A stretch of DNA of 64,000 nt from DATFFO01 sp963772815. Its GTDB lineage: Bacteria; Actinomycetota; Acidimicrobiia; Spongiisociales; ZC4RG35. Both the position numbers and the translations under genes were made by a program. Location of the stretch: contig CAVYYV010000002.1 of assembly GCA_963772815.1 (NCBI GenBank), positions 372,001-436,000 on the forward strand. Reading direction: 5' to 3'. Shown here one piece after another: positions 9,607 through 17,570 of the stretch (its first letter is position 1; every line of letters starts with the position of its first letter). The notes beneath the pieces are model-generated. The model ran no database searches. It saw nothing but the letters and a program-made list of their open reading frames with translations, and was not told where the DNA came from.

Positions 9607-10026
9607 TCAGGCTGGAACGCTGATAGACGCCCGCAGGCGCAGGTCCATGGACAGAAGAGCGTCTCTCTGATCGACCAGAAAAGCAACCAGATTGACCGGC
9701 AGGTGGCTATTCAGGAGTACTTCGTCGTAGGTTCCCACGGCCGCCCGCACAGCGTTGCTGCAGGCGGCCATGTGCACCTGGCGATCTGACGACTTGCTCC
9801 CCCACATGGCAGGCACCCGCTCGGAATCCGGCAGCCACGTAGAAAGGTCATCGAGCTTGCCACGGTGGAACCCTTGGCGACTGAGATCCAGAACCAGGTC
9901 CTGCGCCTCGTCGGATGCGTCGGAGGCGACGGAGTCGTCCCGAGTGCGGCCCACCACCGACCACAGAGTCTTGGCGGCCGTGAGCAGGCTCTCCCCCACA
10001 GTCTCGATAGCAGCTTTTGCAGGCAT
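9607..10026 (-). CDS. Hypothetical protein, helical, ~140 aa
   Basis: From an ATG at 10026 the frame gives 139 residues rich in helix-forming residues (PAKAAIETVGESLLTAAKT at the start, VRAAVGTYDEVLLNSHLPVNLVAFLVDQRDALL near the end). No family is recognised. The frame is open further upstream to 10179, but that extension is Pro/Gly-rich and non-protein-like. No strong ribosome binding site is visible. Base composition at third positions fits coding, so I keep it at moderate confidence. It is a stand-alone gene upstream of the HNH gene on the same strand. Confidence 0.4.
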   Translation of the reverse strand: MPAKAAIETVGESLLTAAKTLWSVVGRTRDDSVASDASDEAQDLVLDLSRQGFHRGKLDDLSTWLPDSERVPAMWGSKSSDRQVHMAACSNAVRAAVGTYDEVLLNSHLPVNLVAFLVDQRDALLSMDLRLRASISVPA

Positions 10027-10414
10027 GAATACTTCATCGGTACGACAGCATTCGAGGCGAGGAGGCTTTGGTCCTGAATCTTCGGGACGCTGCTCCGATA
10101 CTTCCGCCACGAAACCGCCGTCGGTGGGACCGGGTGGCCGTGTCCCGGGAACTGGCTCGCCGGATGAGAGAAGGCTCACCTATGACCGAAACCACGGCCG
10201 CACGGTCTTTCACCCCGGAGTCCCGGTGATCGCCGAGGAGCCCCCAGGCCGAGATCGCCCCGCGCCGGCTCGAGCTCGAGGCTCCTCACGGGTAGACCGT
10301 CTGATACGCCACCGGCCGGGACCTGACTCCGTAATCGGATCCGTAGTCGCTACGGAAGCCAGGGCGGCGCCCTTCTCATACGTTCGGAATCGAGCGACGA
10401 GAAAGGAGACAAGA
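10027..10414. other. Intergenic region, no gene seen
   Basis: Nearly 390 bases between divergent genes. It should hold promoters for both the 10026 gene and the DUF4242 gene. Apart from the AAAGGAG ribosome binding site at 10402-10408 I see no convincing element. Confidence 0.35.
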
Positions 10415-10663
10415 ATGCCGCTCTTCATGGACGTACACACCATGGACGCGATCGATCCCGATGCCCTGGCCGGGGCGCACGAGCGCGACCTGGAGGTCCA
10501 GGGCAACCACGGGGTCAACTTCCTCAAGTACTGGTACAGCGAGGACACCGGGAAGGTGTGGTGCCTGGCCGACGCCCCCACCAAGGACGCGATGAACGCC
10601 GTCCACCGTGACGCCCACGGCCTGGTGGCCGACGAGATCGTCCCGGTCAAGGAAGGCAGCTAG
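10415..10663 (+). CDS. DUF4242 (SCO4226-like, nickel-binding) protein
   Basis: 82 residues starting at ATG 10415 with GAAAGGAG seven bases upstream. PLFMDVHTMDAIDPDALAGAHERDLEVQ followed by VNFLKYWYSEDTGKVWCLADAPTKDAMNAVHRDAHG is the typical DUF4242 pattern: a ferredoxin-like small domain with conserved His and Cys residues. A Streptomyces member (SCO4226) binds nickel; the physiological role is unresolved. Single gene, followed by the tandem repeat array into which IS110 inserted. Confidence 0.8.
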   Translation: MPLFMDVHTMDAIDPDALAGAHERDLEVQGNHGVNFLKYWYSEDTGKVWCLADAPTKDAMNAVHRDAHGLVADEIVPVKEGS

Positions 10664-10779
10664 GGCTTCAGAGATCCGTGTCGAGGGGACCGGCTCCGGT
10701 CGGTCCCCTTTGCGCGTCACGGGGGCGGCGACATCCCCCCTACCCCACTGCTCCGCAGCGGGGGCCCCTTCCCCCTGGC

Positions 10780-10880
10780 AAGGCCAGGGGGACAAAGGGG
10801 GAAGCGGGACAGAGGCCCCTTCCCCCTGACAAAGCCACGGAGACAAAGGGGAAGCGGGACCGAGACCCCTCCCCCTTGAC
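10780..10880. repeat. Tandem ~50-bp GC-rich repeat, left part
   Basis: Two units (10780-10830 and 10831-10880) each run from A-A-A/G-G-C-C-A through GGGAAGCGGGAC to CCCCCT(T)GAC. Together with the units at 12203-12330 this was one uninterrupted array before the IS inserted. Units contain C-runs and G-runs that can pair into stems, so transcripts would be highly structured. Located in a non-coding gap after the DUF4242 gene. Confidence 0.8.
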
Positions 10881-10948
10881 TGTGAGTATTGACTTTGCAG
10901 TTCAGCGAGTGTGCTGTGCTGTGGCGCTGGGTGATGGCGAGCGTGGCT

Positions 10949-11084
10949 CTCCCCTTGACTGACCTCTTCGGAGTGTCCTGTTTGTGACTTGTCCGTTCGT
11001 TATCGCCTGGAGCCGGCCCGGCTCGAAGAAACTGGCCTGATCAGGAGCTTGACCACCAGTTGCATCTGGTGTGTCCCATCACAG
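10949..11084 (+). ncRNA. Putative IS110 bridge RNA (target and donor loops)
   Basis: The left end of IS110-group elements encodes a bridge RNA with two guide loops. Here CCCCTTGAC at 10951-10959 is identical to the nine bases left of the insertion site. A stem with a C(TTCG)G tetraloop (10964-10973) follows, then TCCTGTTTGT (10976-10985) resembles the opposite strand of the right flank (TCCTGGTTTTGT). A second unit follows: AGGAGC (11043-11048) matches the element's right end (12194-12199), a perfect six-pair hairpin CACCAG/CTGGTG (11054-11071), then CATCACA (11077-11083) resembles the opposite strand of the left end (ACTCACA). The order guide-hairpin-guide twice is the expected architecture. 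The exact RNA ends are not determined. Confidence 0.6.
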
Positions 11085-11144
11085 TCTTGCCGAACTCCGA
11101 ACCGGACCGGAACCACACGTCCCCTCTCGATAAGGAGAAACACA

Positions 11145-12185
11145 ATGACCATGCTGTCAGAAACCGTTGATGTTGTCATCGGTGTCGACACCCACAAACA
11201 CACCCACACCGCCGCTGTTGTCCAAGCAGCAACCGGCGCCGAGGTCGAAAATGGCACGGTCGCCGCCAATCACGACGGCTACGTCGAGTTGGTAGCGATG
11301 GCTGACTGTCACTCGCCACTTCGGGTGTGGGCCATCGAAGGAACCGGCGGATATGGCGCCGGTCTCGCCCAGTATCTGATCGAGCTTGGCGAAGTCGTCA
11401 TCGAACTCGACAGGCCGAACCGGCCCGCCCGTCGACAAGGCGCCAAGTCCGACCCGCTCGACGCTGTCCGCGCTGCTCGCGAAGCGCTCGCCCGCAAACA
11501 CCTCGCCCAACCACGCAATCGTGGACAACGAGCAGCGCTGTCAGTGCTGATCACGGTGCGGGCCATGGCAGTCCAAGCAGCCGGTGATGCCCAACGTCAG
11601 CTCCAATCGCTGATCGTGTCCGCCCCCGAACACCTTCGCCAGCGCTTCACCGGCATGACCACTCATGCGATCGTGACCGCTGCGAGCAAACTGCGGATCA
11701 ACGCCAGCTGGGATCTGGAAAGTCGCGTGACTGCGCAGGCACTACGCGCCGTCGCGCAACGTTCCCAACATCTCCAAGACGAGGCTGCTACCCACGAACG
11801 CCAGATCATGGCCGTCGTGCGAGATTGGCGACCCGACCTCCTCGAGAAACGCGGCGTGGGACCAATCGTTGCCGCCAACGTGTTGTGCGCCTGGTCGCAT
11901 CAGGGACGCTGTCGAAACGAAGCAGCCTTCGCCAGCCTCAGTGGCACCGCACCAATCCCAGCATCATCAGGGCTGACCACCAAACACCGCCTCAACCGAT
12001 CCGGCGACCGCCAACTCAACCGGGCCCTCCACACCATCGCTCTCGCCAGACTCCGCACCGACCCTGCAACCCGCGCCTACGCCGACCGCCGACGAAGCGA
12101 AGGGAAAACTGACCGCGAGATCCGACGTTGCCTCAAGCGCTACATCGCCCGTCAGCTCTTCAAACAACTCGAACACACCACTTGA
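11145..12185 (+). CDS. IS110 family transposase (DEDD recombinase)
   Basis: 346 residues from ATG 11145 with AAGGAG at 11132-11137. The N-terminal RuvC-like DEDD domain begins VIGVDTHKHTHTAAV (first Asp) and continues with VWAIEGTGGYGAGLAQYL (Glu) and the KSDPLDAVRAA motif (paired Asp). The C-terminal Transposase_20 domain has KRGVGPIVAANVL and FASLSGTAPIPASSG, which includes the catalytic Ser region, then HRLNRSGDRQLNRALHTIALAR. All signature residues are present, so it is probably active. The enzyme recombines the circular IS with a target chosen by the bridge RNA. Confidence 0.95.
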   Translation: MTMLSETVDVVIGVDTHKHTHTAAVVQAATGAEVENGTVAANHDGYVELVAMADCHSPLRVWAIEGTGGYGAGLAQYLIELGEVVIELDRPNRPARRQGAKSDPLDAVRAAREALARKHLAQPRNRGQRAALSVLITVRAMAVQAAGDAQRQLQSLIVSAPEHLRQRFTGMTTHAIVTAASKLRINASWDLESRVTAQALRAVAQRSQHLQDEAATHERQIMAVVRDWRPDLLEKRGVGPIVAANVLCAWSHQGRCRNEAAFASLSGTAPIPASSGLTTKHRLNRSGDRQLNRALHTIALARLRTDPATRAYADRRRSEGKTDREIRRCLKRYIARQLFKQLEHTT

Positions 12186-12202
12186 CAAGACATAGGAGCG
12201 TC

Positions 12203-12330
12203 AAAACCAGGAGAACAAAAGGGAAGCGGGACCGAGACCCCTCCCCCTTGACAAAACCAGGAGAACAAAAGGGAAGCGGGACCGAGGCCCCGCCCCTGGC
12301 AAAGCCAGAGGGACAAAGGGAAGCGGGACG
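12203..12330. repeat. Tandem ~50-bp GC-rich repeat, right part
   Basis: Units at 12203-12252 and 12253-12300 share their first 33 bases exactly (AAAACCAGGAGAACAAAAGG onward), and a partial unit follows to about 12330. The first unit ends CCCCCTTGAC, the same as the unit left of the IS, while others end CCCTGGC or CCCCTGAC. The array continues that at 10780-10880. Confidence 0.8.
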
Positions 12331-12396
12331 GGGTAAGGCGGCGCGGGGTGCAGCCTTCTAGGGGTCCGGGGGGGTATGTAGGGTTGAGAGGAGCAG

Positions 12397-12748
12397 ATGA
12401 CCACCTTCAAGCAACCGCAACCTGTCACATTCTTGTTGTGGGAAGAAGGGGGCACACGCCACTTCTCGATCGTCATTCACGTCGAAGACGACATCGCCTT
12501 CGTCGACATCAGGGGCGAGCTCGACCTCGACACCGGCGCCCGGCTGGCGGACAAGCTCAACTGGGTCCGGAGCGCCCACACGTCGGTGATCCTCGATCTG
12601 TCGGGGGTCACGCTCGTCGATTCTGGGCGGCCTCGAACCCATCGTCGATGCGGTCGAGTCGGACCCCAAGGTCGTTATCGGCGCCACTTCGGAGCCTTTT
12701 CGCCGTCTGCTGAGGCTGACCGACCTGGAATCGATGCTCGATGGGTAG
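12397..12748 (+). pseudogene. STAS-domain anti-anti-sigma factor, one-base frameshift
   Basis: Residues from ATG 12397 read FSIVIHVEDDIAFVDIRGELDLDTGARLADKL and SVILDLSGVTLVDSG, the STAS fold including the Asp-Ser of the phosphorylation motif. In the GGGCGG run near 12630 one extra G throws the frame. Removing it gives VDSGGLEPIVDAVESDPKVV and a natural end at DLESMLDG with the stop at 12746-12748, a total of about 117 residues as expected for the family. Family members bind anti-sigma kinases and are switched by Ser phosphorylation. The break sits exactly in the functional motif and in a homopolymer, so a sequencing indel is a real alternative to gene loss. Confidence 0.7.
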
Positions 12749-12754
12749 GGCCGA

Positions 12755-13117
12755 TCACCGGGCCAGGACGTCGTCCTTACCCGAATAGGCGATCTCCATC
12801 ACCTGGGACACGTGGTCCTCTCCCACACCCAGCTCCTCCAGCGTGGAGCGGAAATGGCCCATGAACAGCTCGAAATGCGCCTCGTCCAGGCCGGCCCGGC
12901 GGGAACGGGCGTGGGCGGCCCGCAGTCCCCGGCCCTCATACTCGTTCGGGCCTCCGAAGGCCATGGCGAAGAAGGCGCGCTGTTTCACCTTGAGCTGGTC
13001 GAGGGACACATCGTCGAAGTAGCCGCTCAGGCGGGGGTCGGCCAGCACCTTCTTGTAGAAGTGGTCCAAGGCCATCTGCAAGGCCGCCGCTCCTCCCAGT
13101 TCCTGATACAGAGACAT
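12755..13117 (-). CDS. Group I truncated haemoglobin
   Basis: 120 residues, the normal length of a 2-on-2 globin. It has the Gly-Gly motif (YQELGG), Phe20-Tyr21 (B9-B10, Tyr stabilises bound oxygen), the FGGPNEYEGRGLRAAH segment with His69 as proximal haem ligand, and a terminal helix ending SGKDDVLAR. These proteins bind O2 or NO in the cytoplasm and protect against nitrosative stress. Convergent with the STAS gene with six bases between the stops. No partner gene is adjacent. Confidence 0.9.
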   Translation of the reverse strand: MSLYQELGGAAALQMALDHFYKKVLADPRLSGYFDDVSLDQLKVKQRAFFAMAFGGPNEYEGRGLRAAHARSRRAGLDEAHFELFMGHFRSTLEELGVGEDHVSQVMEIAYSGKDDVLAR

Positions 13118-13208
13118 CGTGCTTTTCTCTCGACTTCGATGGCGAAGCTATGGAGCGGCGGGTCGGAGCACACCCGTAGCGGATACGGAAACGGCTACGG
13201 AACGGCGG

Positions 13209-16100
13209 TCAACCGGCCTCGATCAGGCCCAGTTCTGCCCCGTTGGTGACCAGCTCCCGCTTGGAGGTCACCCCCAGCTTGGGATAGATGTGGGCCAGGT
13301 GGCTCTCCACCGTGCGGGTGCCGATGTAGAGGCGCTCGCCGATCTGGCGGGCGGTGAGGCCCCGGGCGGCCAGGGTCGCCACCTCCCGCTCCCGGGGGGT
13401 GAGCGACTCGGGACCGAGCACCGCCCCCACCGCCCGTCTCCCCTCGGCTCCGGTCTCGCCCAACACGCCAAGGGAGCGGTCCCGCCGCCACACCGTCCCG
13501 ACATGGTCGGCCAACCGGGCCGCCCTCTCCAGGACCGGAGTCGCCGCCGGATCCGATGCGTCTGCCAGGAACTGTCCGGCCCGATGGAGTCCGCTCTGGG
13601 CTATGAGCAGATAACCCAGCTCCTCCAGCTTGTCGGCCGCTTCGATCATCGCCTCCGGCTCTTCTTCCTCCAGGGCCGTGGCCAGACGGGCCATGAGCGG
13701 ATGAAGCCTTCCCCCCACCCGGTCGGCGATCTCGACCAGGCGGTCAGTCGTGGAGGCAACCGTCTCCTCCCGGCCGGCGTCGTAGGCGGCCTCGATCAGG
13801 TCGAAGAGGACCATTCCCTCCAGGGCGAGGGCTCCCATGGTCCGGTACCGGTCCGCCGCGTGGCCGAGCCGGGTCAGGGCCTGGTCGTGCTCCCCCTTGA
13901 GGCAGGCCAGGAACCCTTCTCCCCACGGGCACCAGCCGCTCCAGTCGAGGATCTCGTCCCCCTGGTAGGTGTCGGCGGCCTGTTCCAGGTAGCGCTCGGC
14001 CCGGGCCATCTGGCCCATCTCCCCCAACGCCCGGGCCGCCACGGCCAGGCCCCAGGCTCTCCGCCGGCTGCCCCGAAAGGCCCTGCGGGCGCCGGACTCG
14101 TCGATGAGGCGGACGCAGTCGTCGAGGTCGCCTTCCAGCCACGCCACCTGGGCTCGCCGCTCCAGACCCAGGGCGTCGACGGCCAGGGTGTAATCGGTGT
14201 CGAGTGCCGCCTGAGCCGCAGTCGCCGCCTCCGACAGGCGCCCCTCCAGAGCCAGGGCCAGGCTGCGCTGGGCCTGTCCCCAGATCTGCCGGTAGGTGCT
14301 GTCGGCCTCCTCGGCGATCCGACCGGCCTTCTCGTAGCTCTCATGCGAATCCGAAAACCGTCCCATCAGGCTCAGGGCGTAGGCCCGGGAACCGGCGGCC
14401 TGGTTGACCACCTGGGGGTCAGTGGTGGAGTCGACCTCCGCCAGCACCTCCGCCGCCACCTGGTTGGAGTGCTCCAGACGACCAGCACAGGCGTGGATCC
14501 ACACCATCTCGTTGCGGGCCAGGAGGCTGCGGTCGGCCTCGCCTGCCTCCTCGAACAGCTCGATCGCCCGCCGGCACGCCTCCTCGGCCTCGTCGAGGCG
14601 GCCCGCTCCGATGGAGAGGAAGCTGGCCAGATGGAACTGGACGATGCCCTGGGCCACCAGGTCGGCTCGGTCCCGCGACACCTCTTCGATGCGGCGCATG
14701 ACTGTGATGGCGCCCTCGGCGTCCCCTTCGGCCAGATGGTCTATCACCCAGTCCGCCTGCCAGGTGACCGAGTCCAGCACCTGGAGCCAGCGGGGGTCTC
14801 CCCGGGGGATGAGGTCGGGCAGGTCGCCCATGATCGCCAACGCCTCCCGGTACAGGCCCTTGCCCTCCGCTTCCCGGATCGCCCGGCACAGGGCGTCGAG
14901 GGACTCCTCGTCGGCCTGCATCGACGAGCGGGCCAGGTGGGCGGCGGCGGCACCGAAGCGGTCCCGGGCCAACAGCACCCGGCCCACGCTGCGGTGCAGG
15001 GCCATTCGGCGGGCCCCGCCCACCGACTCGTAGATCGTCTCGGCGATGATGGGGTGGGCGATCTCGTATACGAAGCCGGTCCCGGTCGGGCCTTCGACCA
15101 CCAGCCGGGACAGGCTCAGCTCCTCCAGGGCTCGCCCCACCCTGGCCAGGTCCCAGCCCAGCACGTCGGCCAGGTCGCGGGGATCAGCCCGCTGATCCAT
15201 CACCGCCAGCACCTCCAGCACCTGGCGCTGGGATTCTTCCAGCAGCTGTAGCTCGACCGCCACCCGCTCCCGCAGCGAGACCGGGATCTGGCCCAGATCG
15301 GGGTCGGCCAGGTCCGCGCCCTCCTCGACTACGGCGTCCAGCAGGCTGAGGGCGAAGAGGGGATGGCCGAGGGAGCGTCGCATCAGCCACTCGATCAGTG
15401 ACCGGGGAAGGGTGTGAGGCAGCGATGATGCCTCCGGTTGGAGTCGGCGCAGGCGGTCCCGGGCCAGTTCGGCCAGCTCGGTGGCGTTGAGCGGCCGCAG
15501 GTTGACCCGGCGCAGGGCCTGGTCGTCGCCCAGGGCGTTGAGTACGTCGCCGGTCAGGGGGCGGGAGCGAATCCCTCCGCCCCGAGCCGTGGCCAGCACG
15601 GCGATGGGCCGGTTCCAAAGCCGGCGGGTGAAGAAGCGCAGCGCCTCCCACGACGAGTCGTCGGCCAGGTGGATGTCGTCGATGGCCACCACCAGGGGCT
15701 GTTCGTCTGCGAGGCGGGCCAGGATGGAGGTCATGGCCTCCATCAGCCGGGCCCGGTCGGGCTCTCGGGTGGCGCCCACTCCCAACTCGTGCCTGAGGTC
15801 GGAGTCGCCGCTGGACAGGGCGTGACGATCCATCGCCTCCAGCCAGGGACCGAACGAGGTGGTGGCCCCGAGGCGGTAAGAGCGGGCGGAGAGGATCTGT
15901 GCTGCCTCGCCGTGTCGCCGCAGCGCCTCATTCATCAGCCGGCTCTTACCCACCCCGGCAGCGCCGTCGATCAGGACGAAACGGAAGCTGCCCGAGGCGG
16001 ACCGGCGCAGCTCGGCGGCCAGGATCTCGAGTTCGGCGGCCCGCCCCACCAGCCGAACGGCCGCCTCCGAAGGGACGGGGGCCTGTTCTGTCTGGGACAT
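13209..16100 (-). CDS. LuxR-family LAL-type regulator with AAA ATPase
   Basis: 963 residues. Residues ~16-200 form an AAA16/STAND ATPase with Walker A GAAGVGKS (46-53) and Walker B LVVAIDDIHLAD, followed by winged-helix and TPR-like repeats through the middle. The C-terminal ~65 residues are a GerE helix-turn-helix (LTPREREVATLAARGLTARQ, then TVESHLAHIYPKLGV). LAL proteins sense a ligand through the repeat region and activate transcription on ATP binding. The gene is monocistronic, with the GC-rich composite repeat immediately upstream. Ligand and targets cannot be read from the sequence. Confidence 0.9.
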   Translation of the reverse strand: MSQTEQAPVPSEAAVRLVGRAAELEILAAELRRSASGSFRFVLIDGAAGVGKSRLMNEALRRHGEAAQILSARSYRLGATTSFGPWLEAMDRHALSSGDSDLRHELGVGATREPDRARLMEAMTSILARLADEQPLVVAIDDIHLADDSSWEALRFFTRRLWNRPIAVLATARGGGIRSRPLTGDVLNALGDDQALRRVNLRPLNATELAELARDRLRRLQPEASSLPHTLPRSLIEWLMRRSLGHPLFALSLLDAVVEEGADLADPDLGQIPVSLRERVAVELQLLEESQRQVLEVLAVMDQRADPRDLADVLGWDLARVGRALEELSLSRLVVEGPTGTGFVYEIAHPIIAETIYESVGGARRMALHRSVGRVLLARDRFGAAAAHLARSSMQADEESLDALCRAIREAEGKGLYREALAIMGDLPDLIPRGDPRWLQVLDSVTWQADWVIDHLAEGDAEGAITVMRRIEEVSRDRADLVAQGIVQFHLASFLSIGAGRLDEAEEACRRAIELFEEAGEADRSLLARNEMVWIHACAGRLEHSNQVAAEVLAEVDSTTDPQVVNQAAGSRAYALSLMGRFSDSHESYEKAGRIAEEADSTYRQIWGQAQRSLALALEGRLSEAATAAQAALDTDYTLAVDALGLERRAQVAWLEGDLDDCVRLIDESGARRAFRGSRRRAWGLAVAARALGEMGQMARAERYLEQAADTYQGDEILDWSGWCPWGEGFLACLKGEHDQALTRLGHAADRYRTMGALALEGMVLFDLIEAAYDAGREETVASTTDRLVEIADRVGGRLHPLMARLATALEEEEPEAMIEAADKLEELGYLLIAQSGLHRAGQFLADASDPAATPVLERAARLADHVGTVWRRDRSLGVLGETGAEGRRAVGAVLGPESLTPREREVATLAARGLTARQIGERLYIGTRTVESHLAHIYPKLGVTSKRELVTNGAELGLIEAG

Positions 16101-16146
16101 GGTGGTTTGGGTCGGCGTCCGGCCAATCGGGTACTGGGTTCGACCT

Positions 16147-16400
16147 TACACCTCGGCTTCACCCGGGCCTTCGGCCCGCCCCCCTACCTCCCGCCTGCGG
16201 CGGCAGGGACCTTCCCCCTGCCTCCGGCAGGGGGACAAAGGTCTCTGTCCCCCACGAGCGCAGCGAGAGGGGGAAGAGGCCAAGGATTTGTCCCCCACGA
16301 GCGCAGCGAGAGGGGGAAGGGGGCCCCGCAGCCGAAGGTTGCGGGGTAGGGGGCCTCCAGAACACGCGTGGCGCTGAAGACGCCCCTCCCCCCGTCGGGG
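16147..16400. repeat. GC-rich composite intergenic repeat, copy 1
   Basis: The block begins with a hairpin CGGGCCTTCGGCCCG, then CTACCTCCCGCCTGCGGCGG and a perfect nine-pair hairpin (16214-16222 with 16226-16234, loop TCC). Two identical 31-base units follow (16246-16276 and 16289-16319; core CCCCCACGAGCGCAGCGAGA), and an inverted CCCCGCAGCC/GGTTGCGGGG pair. Related blocks lie at 18378-18520 and 31653-31745. Each begins near the end of a gene, so the hairpins could terminate transcription, but spread by a non-autonomous element is equally possible. Confidence 0.7.
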
Positions 16401-16474
16401 GGAGAATCGGGTCCTACGCGAGACGAGCGAAGCGAGACGGAGGGGGATCCGGAACGCGCGAGACACGTGGAGAC

Positions 16475-17476
16475 TCAGCTGGTTTGGAGGGAGAAGTCGT
16501 CCAGGGTGTCGCCGTGGTTGGAGATGGCCTGGGCCTGGATTTGGTCGGCGGAGACGGTGATCACCATGAAGGAGTGGTCGGTGTCGTTGGAGGCGATCGG
16601 GTCGGGGGTTCCTTTGGGACAGGAGCCCACGCTGTACAGGCCGCGGCCTCCGGCACCGGTTACTACGTAGGTGATGCCCGACACCTCGAAGCGTTGGTAG
16701 TCGTGGTCGTGGCCGTTGAGGACCAGGTCCACGCCGGCTTTCTCGAAGCGGGGCACCCACTCTTCGTCGATGGCCTTGGTGCTTCCGTGGGAGGCGCACG
16801 AGTAGGCGGGCTGGTGGAACGACACCAGGGTCGGCCCGGGAGGTAGGTTCGGCAGGGTCTCGTCGAGCCAGTCCAGCTGGTCCTGGTTGGTGGGATCGTT
16901 GCCGTCCAGCACCACCAGGTTGGCGGGACCGATCCGCACCCAGTACCAGTTGCCGGGGGGGTTGAGGGCGTCTTGCACCGCCCGGGCCCGGGCGCCCGAT
17001 GCGACGTCGTGGTTGCCCCAGGCGGCGAACACGGGGATGCCGGCCTGGTCAACCCACCCGAAGGGCTGCTTCCAGGTGCTGTCGACGTCGTTCTTGTACA
17101 GGTTGTCGCCGGTGGTGACGAAGGCGTCGATGTTGCGGGTCTTGGCCACGTCGGCCATGGCGGCGGCGACATGGTCCTCGGTCGACACGCCGCTCCCGAA
17201 GTCACCGATCACCAGCATCGTGACCGAGGCAGCGTCGGGGCTGACCGGAGGCAGGGTGCTGGTGGTGGGCGGGGGCCGGGTGGTGGTGGGAGGCAGCGTG
17301 GTCGTGGTGGTCGTGCTGGTCGTGGAGGTCGAGGTGGTGGTGGTGGAAGTCGTGGTGGAGGTCGTTGTGGCAGGGGCGGAGGTAGCCGGGGCCCGGGTGG
17401 AAGCGGCCGGGGTGTTGCCGCACCCGGCCACAGCCAGCATGAGGGCGGTCAGGACCGCGATCGGAAGTCGTCGCAC
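16475..17476 (-). CDS. Lipoprotein metallophosphoesterase (calcineurin-like)
   Basis: 333 residues. A signal peptide ends in the lipobox AVAGC (Cys19), so it is anchored on the outer face of the membrane. Residues ~25-75 are a Thr/Pro linker. The catalytic domain has the classic metal-binding series: IGDFGSG, TTGDNLYKND, GNHD, HQP and NGHDHDYQRF, which resembles purple acid phosphatases. It should hydrolyse phosphate esters; the substrate is unknown. Single gene, divergent from the SIMPL lipoprotein. The linker is encoded by a simple-sequence tract of about 150 bases that may vary between strains. Confidence 0.9.
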   Translation of the reverse strand: MRRLPIAVLTALMLAVAGCGNTPAASTRAPATSAPATTTSTTTSTTTTSTSTTSTTTTTTLPPTTTRPPPTTSTLPPVSPDAASVTMLVIGDFGSGVSTEDHVAAAMADVAKTRNIDAFVTTGDNLYKNDVDSTWKQPFGWVDQAGIPVFAAWGNHDVASGARARAVQDALNPPGNWYWVRIGPANLVVLDGNDPTNQDQLDWLDETLPNLPPGPTLVSFHQPAYSCASHGSTKAIDEEWVPRFEKAGVDLVLNGHDHDYQRFEVSGITYVVTGAGGRGLYSVGSCPKGTPDPIASNDTDHSFMVITVSADQIQAQAISNHGDTLDDFSLQTS

Positions 17477-17570
17477 ACCACGATGCTATGGAACGGTCGG
17501 CGCTAACCGGCTGGGTCGTTCAGCCCACGGTCAGCGGGAACCGGCCGGAGGGATCCGGCGTCCAAACGGC

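Larger units (their letters stand above)
10881..12202 (+). mobile_element. IS110-family insertion sequence (~1.32 kb)
   Basis: The boundaries follow from the host repeat: the unit ending CCCCCTTGAC stops at 10880 and the next unit beginning AAAACCAGGAG resumes at 12203, so everything between is inserted DNA. The element has no obvious terminal inverted repeats and no target duplication beyond a possible one or two bases, as usual for IS110. It has a 264-bp non-coding left end, one transposase gene, and a 17-bp right end. The long left non-coding end places it in the IS110 rather than the IS1111 group, in which the guide RNA lies in the right end. Confidence 0.85.

Noticed and set aside
10664..12396. 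Composite transposon carrying the DUF4242 gene
   Set aside because: Only one IS copy exists and the flanking repeats are array units rather than IS ends.
13119..15251. Very long open frame opposite the LuxR regulator
   Set aside because: It is antisense to a clear AAA-LuxR gene, and long antisense frames are normal in GC-rich coding DNA. Its product is Gly/Pro/Arg/His-rich and resembles no protein.
16246..16319. Two identical 31-base units, considered as a CRISPR start
   Set aside because: Only two copies 43 bases apart with a 12-base gap that is itself repeat-like; no cas genes. They belong to the composite repeat.
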